Of a stretch of DNA of 64,000 nucleotides, positions 1 through 8,950 are shown piece after piece. Location: the NCBI RefSeq assembly GCF_003688595.1, contig NZ_RCWT01000009.1:310001-374000 (forward strand), given 5' to 3'. This DNA is from Sphingomonas sp. PP-F2F-G114-C0414 (lineage in GTDB: Bacteria > Pseudomonadota > Alphaproteobacteria > Sphingomonadales > Sphingomonadaceae). Under the pieces are notes generated by a model, which saw only the letters and a list, made by a program, of their open reading frames with translations, was not told the origin of the DNA and made no database searches. The translations under genes and the position numbers were made by a program. Positions within the stretch are counted from its first letter, which is position 1. Each line of letters starts with the position of its first letter.

Positions 1-647
1 CGAAGCGCGCGATCCCGCACTTCACCTATGTCGACGAGATCGACGTCACCGCCCTCGAAGCGATGCGCGCCGACCTCAACGCCAACCGAGGCGGCCGCTC
101 CAAGCTCACCATGCTGCCGCTGATGATCGTCGCGATCTGCAAGACGATCCCCGACTTCCCGATGCTTAACGCGCGCTACGACGACGAGGCCGGCGTGGTC
201 ACGCGCCACGGCGCCATCCATCTCGGCATGGCCGCGCAGACCGATGCCGGGCTCACCGTCCCCGTGATCCGCGACGCACAGGACCGCAACGTCTGGCAGC
301 TCGCAACCGAGATCACGCGTCTCGCGGAAGCCGCGCGCGCCGGCAAGCTCGCCCCCAGCGAAATGGGCGGCGGCACGATCACCGTAACCTCGCTAGGCCC
401 GCTCGGCGGCATCGCCACGACCCCAGTGATCAACCGACCCGAAGTCGCGATCATCGGCCCCAACAAGATAGTCGAACGCCCGGTCTTCCGTTCTGATGGA
501 AGAGGGGGCGACGAGGTCGTCCGCGCCAAGCTGATGAACCTGTCGATCAGCTGCGACCACCGCGTCGTCGACGGGTGGGACGCGGCAAGCTTCGTGCAAG
601 GGTTGAAGAAGTACCTCGAAACCCCGGTCCTGCTCTTCGCGGACTGA
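1..647 (+). CDS. Lipoamide acyltransferase (E2) of a 2-oxoacid dehydrogenase complex, C-terminal part
   Basis: The gene enters from the left edge in frame 3, so the lipoyl and subunit-binding domains are outside the window. What is visible is most of the catalytic acyltransferase domain (about 214 codons). It begins near IPHFTYVDEIDVTALE and ends with the family's catalytic HxxxDG motif, seen as SCDHRVVDG, close to the C-terminus. E2 transfers the acyl group from lipoamide to CoA in the pyruvate or branched-chain 2-oxoacid dehydrogenase complex. The FTYVDEIDVT segment resembles branched-chain (Bkd) E2 more than pyruvate E2. That assignment is inference, because the E1 and E3 genes are not visible. 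A palindromic repeat follows the stop codon. Confidence 0.88.
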   Translation, partial: KRAIPHFTYVDEIDVTALEAMRADLNANRGGRSKLTMLPLMIVAICKTIPDFPMLNARYDDEAGVVTRHGAIHLGMAAQTDAGLTVPVIRDAQDRNVWQLATEITRLAEAARAGKLAPSEMGGGTITVTSLGPLGGIATTPVINRPEVAIIGPNKIVERPVFRSDGRGGDEVVRAKLMNLSISCDHRVVDGWDAASFVQGLKKYLETPVLLFAD

Positions 648-663
648 GTCCGGAAACTGATCG

Positions 664-770
664 CTCTCCCCTCCCTGAAAGGGAGGGGCCGGGGGTGGGT
701 TGGCTGCTGGGCGGACAAGACGCCTGCCAACTGGGCGACCCACCCCAACCCCTCCCTTCCAGGGGGGGCG
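664..770. repeat. Intergenic inverted repeat, family D (copy 1)
   Basis: Arms of the type CCCTCCCTGAAAGGGAGGGG and GGGTGGGTTGG are repeated in inverted orientation at the right end (GACCCACCCCAACCCCTCCC). The element fills the space between the convergent E2 and thiolase genes. Related copies lie at 43027-43141 and 53518-53634. It could fold into a long cruciform or transcript hairpin and may act as a bidirectional terminator. Confidence 0.8.
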
Positions 771-777
771 AAGAAGC

Positions 778-1974
778 TCAGACGATCTCGAACAACCCGG
801 CCGCGCCCATGCCCCCCGCGGTGCACATCGACACCACCACATAGCGCACGCCGCGTTTGCGCCCCTCTATCAGCGCATGCCCGACCAGCCGCGACCCCGT
901 CATCCCGAACGGATGTCCGACCGCGATCGCGCCGCCGTTGACGTTATACTTCTCCGGATCGATCCCGAGGAAATCACGGCAATACAGGCATTGCGACGCG
1001 AACGCCTCGTTCAGCTCCCACAGCCCGATATCGCCCACCGACAGTCCCGTGCGCTCAAGCAGTTTCGGGATCGCGAAGATCGGGCCGATGCCCATTTCCG
1101 CCGGGCTGCATCCCGCCGCCTGGAAGCCGCGATAGATGCCCAGGATGTTCTTGCCCTCGGCCTCCGCGGTTCTGCGATCCATCAGCAACTGCGCAGAAGC
1201 CCCGTCCGACAACTGGCTGGCATTGCCCGCGGTCACGCTCGATCCCGGCCCCGAGAACTCACCACCCGGCCACACCGTCTTCAGCCCGCGCAGACCCTCC
1301 AGCGTCGTCCCCGCGCGAATACCCTCGTCCAGCGACAGCGTGACGCTCTCGATCCCGGCATGCGCACCCTGCTTGTCGTACAGCGCCTTCTCGACGGTGA
1401 TCGGCACGATCTCCTCGGCAAACGCGCCGTTCGCCACCCCGGCGGCGGCCCGCTGCTGGCTCATCGCGGCGTACGCATCCTGCGCCTCGCGGCTGATCCC
1501 GTATTTCTCCGCGACGATCTCCGCGGTCTCGATCATCGGGATATACGCCGCCGGCTCCTTCGCGACCACGCTCGCATTGACGAAGCGCGGCGCGTCCTTC
1601 GTCACGGTATAGCTGATCGACTCCATCCCGCCGGCCAGCGCGACATCCGCCTCGTCGCACATGATCGTCCGCGCCGCGAGCGCCACTGCGGTCAGCCCTG
1701 ACCCGCACTTCCGATCGAGCGTGAACGCGGGCACCGACTCCGGCAGCCCGCCCGCAAAGATCGCCATCCGCCCGGCGTTGCCGCCCTGCGTACCCCATTG
1801 ATTGCCGACGCCCCAAAACACCTCGTCGATCCGCGTCGGATCGATCCCGGCGCGCTCGACGACGGCGTTCATCACATGCCCCGCCAGCACCGGCGCCTCG
1901 GTCGCGTTGAACGCGCCGCGATACGCTTTGCCGATAGCGGTACGGGCGGTAGAGATGATGGCGGCTTCACGCAT
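778..1974 (-). CDS. Acetyl-CoA acyltransferase (thiolase family)
   Basis: A 398-residue thiolase, the usual length for the family. It catalyses thiolytic cleavage or condensation of acyl-CoAs, in beta-oxidation or acetoacetyl-CoA metabolism. The nucleophilic cysteine is in [15 protein letters not shown] (Cys90). The C-terminal histidine block is [16 protein letters not shown] and the second catalytic cysteine is in [12 protein letters not shown]. The ATG at 1974 is chosen because AAAGG lies 9 bases upstream; an in-frame TTG at 1989 would overlap that ribosome-binding site. The gene faces the E2 gene, so the two are not one operon. Substrate chain length cannot be read from the sequence. Confidence 0.93.
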   Translation of the reverse strand: MREAAIISTARTAIGKAYRGAFNATEAPVLAGHVMNAVVERAGIDPTRIDEVFWGVGNQWGTQGGNAGRMAIFAGGLPESVPAFTLDRKCGSGLTAVALAARTIMCDEADVALAGGMESISYTVTKDAPRFVNASVVAKEPAAYIPMIETAEIVAEKYGISREAQDAYAAMSQQRAAAGVANGAFAEEIVPITVEKALYDKQGAHAGIESVTLSLDEGIRAGTTLEGLRGLKTVWPGGEFSGPGSSVTAGNASQLSDGASAQLLMDRRTAEAEGKNILGIYRGFQAAGCSPAEMGIGPIFAIPKLLERTGLSVGDIGLWELNEAFASQCLYCRDFLGIDPEKYNVNGGAIAVGHPFGMTGSRLVGHALIEGRKRGVRYVVVSMCTAGGMGAAGLFEIV

Positions 1975-2039
1975 GCTGGAACCTTTCAAGGATCGGGTAT
2001 GTCGTTACTCTAGGCGTTCCGGCGTAACGGGGAAACCCC

Positions 2040-3509
2040 TCAGGGAACGCGCGCCAGCCATCCCCCGGTAAACCCGGCACGATCCAGCCCGCGACGGATA
2101 TGCGGGTTCTTTCGCATCGTGTTCCAGACCATACCGGTCCGCCAGTTCTCGATCATCGCGACGATCGGTCCCTGGTCGATCCCGAGATAGTCGTTGTCCA
2201 CCCAGCCGACGTCGGGGACGATCCGGCCGTGCTTCAACGGTTCGCCCATCTCGGTGAGCGTGGGGTTGAACGCGTCGAAGAACCCGTATTTGCCGTAGAT
2301 GCCCTTGCCGTAGCGATCGTGCATCGCGGTGATCGCCGGGATGACGAGATCGGGCGCGAAAACAATCGATCCGACCGCGGCGGTCGGCGCCAGCGTGCCG
2401 TCGTCGCGCGCGCCGGGGCCGCGTTCGGAATAGCTGAAGAATTCGCGTTGCCGCCCGCCGATCGTCGCCTTGAAATCACCCGGCCCGTCGCATGCGGTCA
2501 GCCCCCAGATGTCCGGCCCATAGCCCGCGAACCCGGCGCCGTTGGTGCCGCCGTTGGCGATCGCATAGTCGCGCTGCGCGATCGTTGCGCGCTTGCTGTT
2601 CTCGAAATAATCGATGTCCTTGGTCGCGATATACGCGTCGCGGATGCCGCGGAAATCGACCCAGACGTGGCTGTACTGGTGGACGAACAGCGGCGGGTAA
2701 TGGAGATAGGATGCGCCGTAGCGATCGTTCCAGCTCGGCTCGAACTTCTCGGTCAGTGCCGTCCAGGTCGACGGCGGCAGCGGATGCGTCGGTGAGCCCA
2801 GCGCGAGGAGGTACATCAGCATCCCCTCGTTGTAGATGTTCCAGTCGCTCGGGATGAAGCCGCTCTCGGGGTGCCAGCCCATCGACAGGAACGGCGCGCG
2901 CGGCGTGATCCAGGTCCAGTCGACCGCACCATAGATCTGGTCGGCGAGCGCCCTGATCCGCTGTTCCTCGGGGTGATCCGCATCGAACCAGCTTTGCGCG
3001 AACAGCATGCCGGCGAGCATCAGCGCGGTGTCGATCGTCGACACCTCCGCGCGCGCGAACCGCTGGCCCTTGGTGATGCCGAGGAAGTGGTAGAAAAATC
3101 CCTTGTAGCCGCTGTTGCCGGTCGGCTCGGGACCCATCGGTGCATTGGCGAAGAACGCGAGCGTCGCGAGCGTCCGCTTGCGCGCCTGTTCGCGCGTGAT
3201 CCAGCCGTTGACCACGCCGATCGGATACGCGGTGAGCGCGAACCCGACCGCGGCGATCGACGAGAAGGACGGCGTCGGCCAGCGATCGAGCGCGAGCCCG
3301 GTCACCGGATTCGTCGTATCCCAGAAATACAGGAACGCGCGCTCCTGCAAATTGTCGATGAGCGGGTTGGCGGACGGGGCCGTTGCCGGCGTGAAGCCCG
3401 TAACCTCTTGAAACGCTTTGACGATCGGTCGTCCGACCGATGTACACCCTGCTGTCAGTCCGCCAAGTGATAGTGCGCCGGTGCCCAGAAACTGCCGTCT
3501 GTCGAGCAT
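2040..3509 (-). CDS. Exported glucoamylase-family protein (COG5368-like)
   Basis: 489 residues. The N-terminus MLDRRQFLGTGALSLGG has a Tat-like RRQFLG motif followed by TAGC, a plausible lipobox, so it is probably a Tat-exported lipoprotein. The body matches the putative glucoamylase family (Pfam PF10091 type): an early LQERAFLYFWD, then GYKGFFYHF, STIDTALMLAG, and in the second half YSHVWVDFRG and WGLTACDGP, which are typical of this alpha/alpha-barrel. Members probably hydrolyse glucans or oligosaccharides, but few have been characterised. It lies 67 bases downstream of the TonB-dependent receptor gene on the same strand, which suggests a shared role in glycan uptake and degradation (inference). 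Confidence 0.82.
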   Translation of the reverse strand: MLDRRQFLGTGALSLGGLTAGCTSVGRPIVKAFQEVTGFTPATAPSANPLIDNLQERAFLYFWDTTNPVTGLALDRWPTPSFSSIAAVGFALTAYPIGVVNGWITREQARKRTLATLAFFANAPMGPEPTGNSGYKGFFYHFLGITKGQRFARAEVSTIDTALMLAGMLFAQSWFDADHPEEQRIRALADQIYGAVDWTWITPRAPFLSMGWHPESGFIPSDWNIYNEGMLMYLLALGSPTHPLPPSTWTALTEKFEPSWNDRYGASYLHYPPLFVHQYSHVWVDFRGIRDAYIATKDIDYFENSKRATIAQRDYAIANGGTNGAGFAGYGPDIWGLTACDGPGDFKATIGGRQREFFSYSERGPGARDDGTLAPTAAVGSIVFAPDLVIPAITAMHDRYGKGIYGKYGFFDAFNPTLTEMGEPLKHGRIVPDVGWVDNDYLGIDQGPIVAMIENWRTGMVWNTMRKNPHIRRGLDRAGFTGGWLARVP

Positions 3510-3576
3510 GGATACTCCTGATCGGGGACCGCCGATGGCGGCAGGCGACCAACATGGCCACCCGCCGATTAACGCA

Positions 3577-6534
3577 TCAGAAACGATATCCGACCCTGAA
3601 CTGGAAGCGACGCGGCAGGGTGAGCAGTCCGGTCGGCAGGTTGGTCGGCCCGCCGAAGCTGTAGGTCTCGCCGACCCCGAGGTTGCCCGAATAGCCCGTG
3701 TAGTTCTTGTTGTTGAAGGCGTTGAGCAGGTCGACCGCGACGTTGATGGTGTGCGTGTTAAACACCTTGACGTTGTTCTGCAGCGTCAGATTGACCTCGC
3801 AGAACGCGAACACGCTGCCGAGGCAATTCTTCGGCCGGTATAGCGATCGGATGGTTTGCTGGTTGATGCTGGTGCCCGCGGACTGGTCGAGCAGCTGGAA
3901 CGCGGTGCCGCTGCCGAGCGTCGTCAGCGTCGAGAACTGGAACCCGACTGGCAGGTCGACGATGCCCGACAGGACGATCCGGTGGCGCTCGTCCTGATCG
4001 GCGATCGGCCGCCAGCCATATTGATCGGGCGTCACCTTATCGAGGCTGAACAGATCGCCGCCGTCCTGCTCCGCCTTCGACAGCGTGTAGGCGAGGTTGA
4101 AGCCCCAGCCCGACGACACGGTGTAATCCTTGTCGATCGTCACCAGCAGCGCCTTGTAGCGCGTGCGCAGGCCATCATAGCCGATCAGCACGTTGCCGAA
4201 GCCGTTCTCGCGCGGGATCGTCGTATCGCAGCACGATCCGTCCGCGTTGCGCGTGGCGAACAGGTGCGTGTAGCCGTTCTGCCCGCGGACATACGACCCT
4301 GTCACCGAGGCGCGGAAGATGCCGAACTTCTGGCGCAGGCCAAGGCTGAACTGATCGGTCGACGGCGCCTTCGCGTTGTTCTTCACCGCGAACAGTTCGG
4401 GCAGGCCGGTCTGCGCGGTCTGGCGCAGCGCGAGCAGGCCCTCCCGCGTCTGATAGCTTTCGTTCCACACCACCGTCGGATTGCCGTCACGCGGCTGGCC
4501 ATCGCGTGAGAAATAGAAGATGCCGGTCTGGTATTGCAGGCGGAATTGCTCGTCGAGCGTGTTGTTGAAGACGTTGCGGTCGTAATATTTGCCGTAGCCG
4601 CCGAACAGGACCGTGCGCTGGTCGTCGTTGAAGTCGTAGCTGAAGCCGATACGCGGCTGGAACATGTCCTTGCGCGTCGGGCGATCCGTGCCGTCGGTGA
4701 TGTAGTTCGCGGGATCGAAATAATCGGTCTTGGGCAGCGCGTTCAACGTCGCGACGGCCGCGGCGGGCGTACGATACTTGTTGTTGAACAGATTGCTTTC
4801 GTAGTCCCAGCGCAGGCCGAGGTTGAGCTGCAGCTTGTTGGTGATATCCCAATCGTCCTGCAGATACACGCCGAGCTGCGAGTTCGACGCGATGATCCGC
4901 GGATTGCCCACGCCGAGCTGCGCGGTCGCCGGGAAGCTGAAATCGAGCCCTCTTTTCGCGTCGTTCTGGAAAAAATAGTTCGGTTGGACGTAGAAGTTCT
5001 TGGTGAAGTCGTAATCCTGGAAGGCGAAGCGGATGCCGCCCTTGATCACGTGGTTGTCCAGACCGTTATACGTCAGGTCGTCGCGCAACGTGTAGCTCTG
5101 CTGGCTGATCCGCTGCGTCGAATCCTTGCCGCCGAAGGTGATGACGCCCTCGAACTGGAAGCTAGGATCGTCGGGGTTGAGCGACGACGGATTGTAGACC
5201 GTGTCGAGATAGGTCGCGTTGAATTCGTTGACGAAACTGTCGCCGGTATAGGTCCATTTGTACGTGTAGGTGTCGGTCTTGTTGATCTTGTTGACTGCCG
5301 CCGAATACGCGATGTTGGCCGACCCGAAATTCGCGCCGAAGCCGGTGATGTCGGTCTCCTGGCGGCGGCTGAACGACAGGTCGAACACCTGGCGCTCGTC
5401 GGGCGTGAAGGTCAGCTTGCCGAAGTAGAAATCGCCGCGATACGGGCTTACATAGGTGCCTTCATACTGGCCGAAGCGCGCGAGGTTTTGCGGCGTCGGG
5501 GTGCCGACGGTCACGCTCGACGCGCGATCCTGGTCGTTGCCTTCGTACGCGCCGAAGAAGAACAGCTTGTCCTTGATGATCGGGCCACCGAGCGAGATGC
5601 CGTATTGCTTGCGCTCGAACTTCGGTTTGCCGCGACCGGCGCGCTCGTCGATGATGTTCGCGGCGGTCAGGCTGCGGTCGGTATATTGACCGAACATCTC
5701 GCCGTGGAAATCGTTGGTGCCCGACTTCGTGATCGCGGTGATGATCGCCGACCCGGCCTGCTCGTACTCAGCCTTGTAGTTCTGCGTCAGCACGCGGAAT
5801 TCGCCGACCGCGAGCTGTCCGAACGGGTTGCCGCGGCTGTCGGTCTGGCCGGCGATGCCGCCCAGCGTCTGGCTCTTCAGGCTGGTGCCGTCGATGAAGA
5901 CGTTGACCTGGCTCGCGGGCGAGGCACCGGCGGTGATGCCCTTGTTGGTCTCGCTGTCGTTGTAGCGGACGCCAGGTGCGAGCGCGGCGAACGTCAGGAA
6001 ATTGCGATCGCCCTGCGGCAGGATGCGGATCTGGTTCTGGCTGACGTTGGTCGCGACTTCGGAGGTCTTGGTCTCGACCAGTTTCCCCGCGGTGACGACG
6101 ATCTCGCCGCCTTCGTTGGCCCCGCCGGTGGTCGTGCCACCCTCGGCGGTCGCGCCGGCAGCAGGGGCCGCCGCGGTCGGTGCGGCGAGCACCGCGTCGA
6201 GCGTCGCGGACTGGCCGACGCCGACCGAGATACGCTGCGCCGAAATCTTGCCGTCGGGACCGGTGAACGTGATCGTGTATGTGGCGGGGCGCAGGCCGTT
6301 CAGCACATAGCTGCCGGTCGTGCTGGTGGTCGCGCGAAACGTCTGGTTGGTCCCGTCATTGACCGCGACCACGGTCGCGCCGGCGACCGTCGCCCCGGTC
6401 GCATCGCGCACCTGCCCGCGGATCGCCGCGGTCGTGGTCTGCGCCGATGCGGGGGCAACCAGTGCAGCCGCAGTGCCGAGTATCGTCGTCGTCGCCAGTG
6501 CGGCGCGCAACGCCGTGGCCATCATCGTCTTCAT
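3577..6534 (-). CDS. TonB-dependent outer-membrane receptor with carboxypeptidase-regulatory-like N-terminal domain
   Basis: 985 residues. A signal peptide (cleavage near APASAQ) is followed by a CarboxypepD_reg-like beta-sandwich (about residues 35-115: AAIRGQVRDATGATVAGA, with TTSTTGSYVLNGLRPATYTI). An Ala/Gly-rich linker and a TonB-box-like segment (GEIVVTAGKLVETKTSEV) follow, then a plug domain and a large beta-barrel ending in the outer-membrane-type terminal phenylalanine RVGYRF. This is the Oar-like subgroup. Such receptors import carbohydrates, peptides or iron complexes; the ligand is unknown. The downstream glucoamylase-like gene points to a glycan (inference). The upstream 370 bases contain no gene. 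Confidence 0.93.
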   Translation of the reverse strand: MKTMMATALRAALATTTILGTAAALVAPASAQTTTAAIRGQVRDATGATVAGATVVAVNDGTNQTFRATTSTTGSYVLNGLRPATYTITFTGPDGKISAQRISVGVGQSATLDAVLAAPTAAAPAAGATAEGGTTTGGANEGGEIVVTAGKLVETKTSEVATNVSQNQIRILPQGDRNFLTFAALAPGVRYNDSETNKGITAGASPASQVNVFIDGTSLKSQTLGGIAGQTDSRGNPFGQLAVGEFRVLTQNYKAEYEQAGSAIITAITKSGTNDFHGEMFGQYTDRSLTAANIIDERAGRGKPKFERKQYGISLGGPIIKDKLFFFGAYEGNDQDRASSVTVGTPTPQNLARFGQYEGTYVSPYRGDFYFGKLTFTPDERQVFDLSFSRRQETDITGFGANFGSANIAYSAAVNKINKTDTYTYKWTYTGDSFVNEFNATYLDTVYNPSSLNPDDPSFQFEGVITFGGKDSTQRISQQSYTLRDDLTYNGLDNHVIKGGIRFAFQDYDFTKNFYVQPNYFFQNDAKRGLDFSFPATAQLGVGNPRIIASNSQLGVYLQDDWDITNKLQLNLGLRWDYESNLFNNKYRTPAAAVATLNALPKTDYFDPANYITDGTDRPTRKDMFQPRIGFSYDFNDDQRTVLFGGYGKYYDRNVFNNTLDEQFRLQYQTGIFYFSRDGQPRDGNPTVVWNESYQTREGLLALRQTAQTGLPELFAVKNNAKAPSTDQFSLGLRQKFGIFRASVTGSYVRGQNGYTHLFATRNADGSCCDTTIPRENGFGNVLIGYDGLRTRYKALLVTIDKDYTVSSGWGFNLAYTLSKAEQDGGDLFSLDKVTPDQYGWRPIADQDERHRIVLSGIVDLPVGFQFSTLTTLGSGTAFQLLDQSAGTSINQQTIRSLYRPKNCLGSVFAFCEVNLTLQNNVKVFNTHTINVAVDLLNAFNNKNYTGYSGNLGVGETYSFGGPTNLPTGLLTLPRRFQFRVGYRF

Positions 6535-6904
6535 GTCCCAAAGTCCCCTGTTGGAAGGCGCATCGGGACAGACGGTACGCGCATCGCACCGTCAGGTCGG
6601 GCTGTGCGCCGACTGTCGGTATCCTGCGTCGCGATTTCCCGCGCTTCCATGCCCTGATCCACTCCCGCGAACCGCTCCTCATGGAGACGGTCCCGGCGCC
6701 GCGCATGTTTGCGTATGCTGCCGGGAGAGGGGGCTTACGCCGCGTTTTGGCCAGCATCCAGCCTTCGGCCAGGGGGCGTGGTCGTTGCGCGACAAGACGT
6801 GTCTTTTCCGCAACAACCCATGTGTGGCAGGTATTTGCTGCTCACCTGTGACTATCAGGACGGTGATCCGCCTCGACGTTTGCTCGCCGAAAGCAGAGAA
6901 TCCC
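6535..6904. other. 370-bp intergenic region, no gene recognised
   Basis: This lies between the start of the receptor gene and the 3' end of glutathione reductase, both on the minus strand. It should hold the receptor's promoter. I see no convincing -35/-10 pair, riboswitch, repeat or small gene. Short open frames here have no recognisable product. Confidence 0.4.
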
Positions 6905-8278
6905 TTATTTCATAAGGACTAATTCTTCCGCCATCGTCGGATGCAGTGCGACCGTCGCGTCGAAATCGGCCTTGGTCAGTCCGGCCTTTACCGCCACCGC
7001 GGCGGATTGCAGGATTTCCGGGCAGTCGGGACCGATCATGTGGATACCCACCACCCGGTCGGTCTCGCCGTCGCAGATCATCTTGTACAGCGAGCGCTCG
7101 TTGCGGCCCGCCAGCACGTTCTTCATCGGCCGGAAGTCGGACGTGTAGACCTTCACCGAACCCAGCGCCTGCTTGGCCTGCGATTCGGTCATGCCGACGC
7201 CGGCCATCGGCGGGTGGCTGAACACCGCGGCGGGGACGTTGGCGTAATCGACCCGGGTCGGCTTGCCCCCGAAGAACGTGTCGGCGAACGCCTGCCCCTC
7301 GCGGATCGCGACCGGTGTCAGCTGGATGCGGTTGGTGACATCGCCGACTGCGAAGATCGAGTTGCAACTCGACTTGTTGTCTTCGTCGACGACCACCGCG
7401 CCCGCTGCGTCCATCTCGACGCCCGCGCTCTCTAGCCCGAGCCCCTTGGTGTTGGGCAAGCGCCCGGTCGCGAACATTATCAGGTCGACGACGATCGGCT
7501 CATGACCCTTCATACTGACCGTCAAGCAGCCGTCTTCGCCCTTCTCGATGCTTTCGAACGCGGCGTTGAAGCGGAAATCGATGCCCTTGCTCATCGAGAT
7601 CTGGAGCAGGCGGTCGCGGATCGATTCGTCATAGCCGCGCAGGATCACGTCGGTCCGGTTGACCAGCGTGACGTGCGATCCGAACTGGTGGAAGATCCCA
7701 GCGAACTCGTTGGCGATATAGCCCGCGCCGGCGATCAGCACGCGCTTCGGCACGTCGTCGAGATGGAACACCTCGTTCGAGGTGATCCCGTGTTCGGCGC
7801 CGGGGAACTCGGGCACCAGCGGATGCGCACCGACCGCGATCAGGATCTTCGCTGCGGTCTTCACGGTGCCATCGGCCAGCGTGACTTCGTTGGGCCCGGA
7901 GACGACCGCGCGCTGGTGGATGATGTCGACATGATTGTTCTTGAGCGTGGTCGTGTAGGCGCCGTTGATCCGGTCGACCTCCTCCATGACGTTGTCGCGC
8001 AACGTGGGCCAGCTGAACGCGCAGTTGTCGGGCACTTGCCAGCCGAACCGCTTGGCGTCCTTCAGGTCCTCGGCGAAATGCGCGCCGTAGATCAGCAGCT
8101 TCTTCGGTACGCAGCCGCGGATCACGCAGGTACCGCCGACCCGGTATTCCTCCGCGACCGCGACGCGCGCCCCGTGCGCGGCGGCGACGCGCGACGCACG
8201 TGTGCCGCCCGAGCCTGCACCGATGACGAAGAGGTCGTAGTCGAATTGGGTATCGGTCGCGGATTTGGTGTAGGTCAC
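6905..8278 (-). CDS. gor: Glutathione-disulfide reductase
   Basis: 457-residue FAD/NADPH pyridine nucleotide-disulfide oxidoreductase that reduces oxidised glutathione in the cytosol. The FAD-binding motif is near the N-terminus (DLFVIGAGSGGTRASRVAA). The redox-active disulfide is in GGTCVIRGCVPKKL. A second Rossmann motif is RVLIAGAGYIANEFAG and the FAD-contact motif is SIFAVGDVT. The C-terminal interface histidine region reads VALHPTMAEE. I favour the GTG at 8278 over the ATG at 8320, since AAGGA lies just upstream of GTG and the FAD fold then begins after about 15 residues. DUF4174 and pgi follow the same strand upstream. Confidence 0.94.
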   Translation of the reverse strand: MTYTKSATDTQFDYDLFVIGAGSGGTRASRVAAAHGARVAVAEEYRVGGTCVIRGCVPKKLLIYGAHFAEDLKDAKRFGWQVPDNCAFSWPTLRDNVMEEVDRINGAYTTTLKNNHVDIIHQRAVVSGPNEVTLADGTVKTAAKILIAVGAHPLVPEFPGAEHGITSNEVFHLDDVPKRVLIAGAGYIANEFAGIFHQFGSHVTLVNRTDVILRGYDESIRDRLLQISMSKGIDFRFNAAFESIEKGEDGCLTVSMKGHEPIVVDLIMFATGRLPNTKGLGLESAGVEMDAAGAVVVDEDNKSSCNSIFAVGDVTNRIQLTPVAIREGQAFADTFFGGKPTRVDYANVPAAVFSHPPMAGVGMTESQAKQALGSVKVYTSDFRPMKNVLAGRNERSLYKMICDGETDRVVGIHMIGPDCPEILQSAAVAVKAGLTKADFDATVALHPTMAEELVLMK

Positions 8279-8384
8279 GGGCGGTCCTTGCAGGTCGTGC
8301 GCCGCGGGGCGGCTTTGCATGCCATCTGGGGCAGGGGGCGCAAGGCGGCAACCCCGGCGCGGCGATCACGCTGATCGGCTCAGC

Positions 8385-8762
8385 CTATCGCTGCCCCGCC
8401 TTGCGCATCGGCATCGCATCGATCGTCGCCTCCAGCGCGGCGGCTGGGAAGGGCTTGGCGCTACGCAGTTTTTCGCCGCCATCCTTGCCGATGAGGATCG
8501 CGGTGAAGGTGGCGGGGAGACGGTATTTGTGGCGGATCGCTGCGGCTGGGTCACTCGCGCCGCGGACAGTGTCACCAACGATTTCTACGACAGTGAGATC
8601 GCGGGCGGCGGCGTGGGTTTTCCACCCGACGAGGATGCGGCGTTGCTCGGCGAGTGCAGGATCTTCAGCGGTCGGGGCAGAGACGATCAACACGCGCCGC
8701 TCCCACTTCATTTGCGCAATGGTGGAGGAGGCGGCGAGCGCGACGGCATGGAGTAGCGGCAT
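8385..8762 (-). CDS. DUF4174 domain-containing protein
   Basis: 125 residues starting MPLLHAVALAASSTIAQ, a short N-terminal hydrophobic stretch that may be a weak signal peptide. The body WERRVLIVSAPTAEDPALAE, then VVEIVGDTV and FTAILIGKDGGEKLRS, matches DUF4174, a small thioredoxin-like fold of unknown function. Longer in-frame starts extend into a repeat and are unlikely. It lies upstream of gor on the same strand, which may hint at a redox role (inference only). Confidence 0.75.
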   Translation of the reverse strand: MPLLHAVALAASSTIAQMKWERRVLIVSAPTAEDPALAEQRRILVGWKTHAAARDLTVVEIVGDTVRGASDPAAAIRHKYRLPATFTAILIGKDGGEKLRSAKPFPAAALEATIDAMPMRKAGQR

Positions 8763-8807
8763 AACTAGATAACGCGGGAAGCAGGCTTGTGCTCCCCTCC
8801 ACCACAA

Positions 8808-8897
8808 CCACCCCGGCGAAGGCCGGGGCCCAATTGGAAAGGTGGTTTTTAATAAACCGCGGTTCGCCCAATTGGGCCTTGGCCCTCGCCGGGGTGG
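8808..8897. repeat. REPIN-like inverted repeat, family A (copy 1, shortened)
   Basis: The left arm CCACCCCGGCGAAGGCCGGG is followed by GCCCAATTGG. The right arm is the inverse complement, degenerate at the end (GGCCTTGGCCCTCGCCGGGG). Four other copies in the window are each 104 bp; this one is 90 bp because the centre is shorter. It lies between pgi and the DUF4174 gene, which share a strand. Confidence 0.85.
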
Positions 8898-8950
8898 AGT
8901 AGCTGAGGGCAACTTCAGAAAAAGGGGGGGGGCCGCCCTCCCCAAAAATC

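Noticed and set aside
4534..6657. A 707-codon plus-strand open frame
   Set aside because: It lies opposite the TonB-dependent receptor, has no domain, and arises from codon bias.
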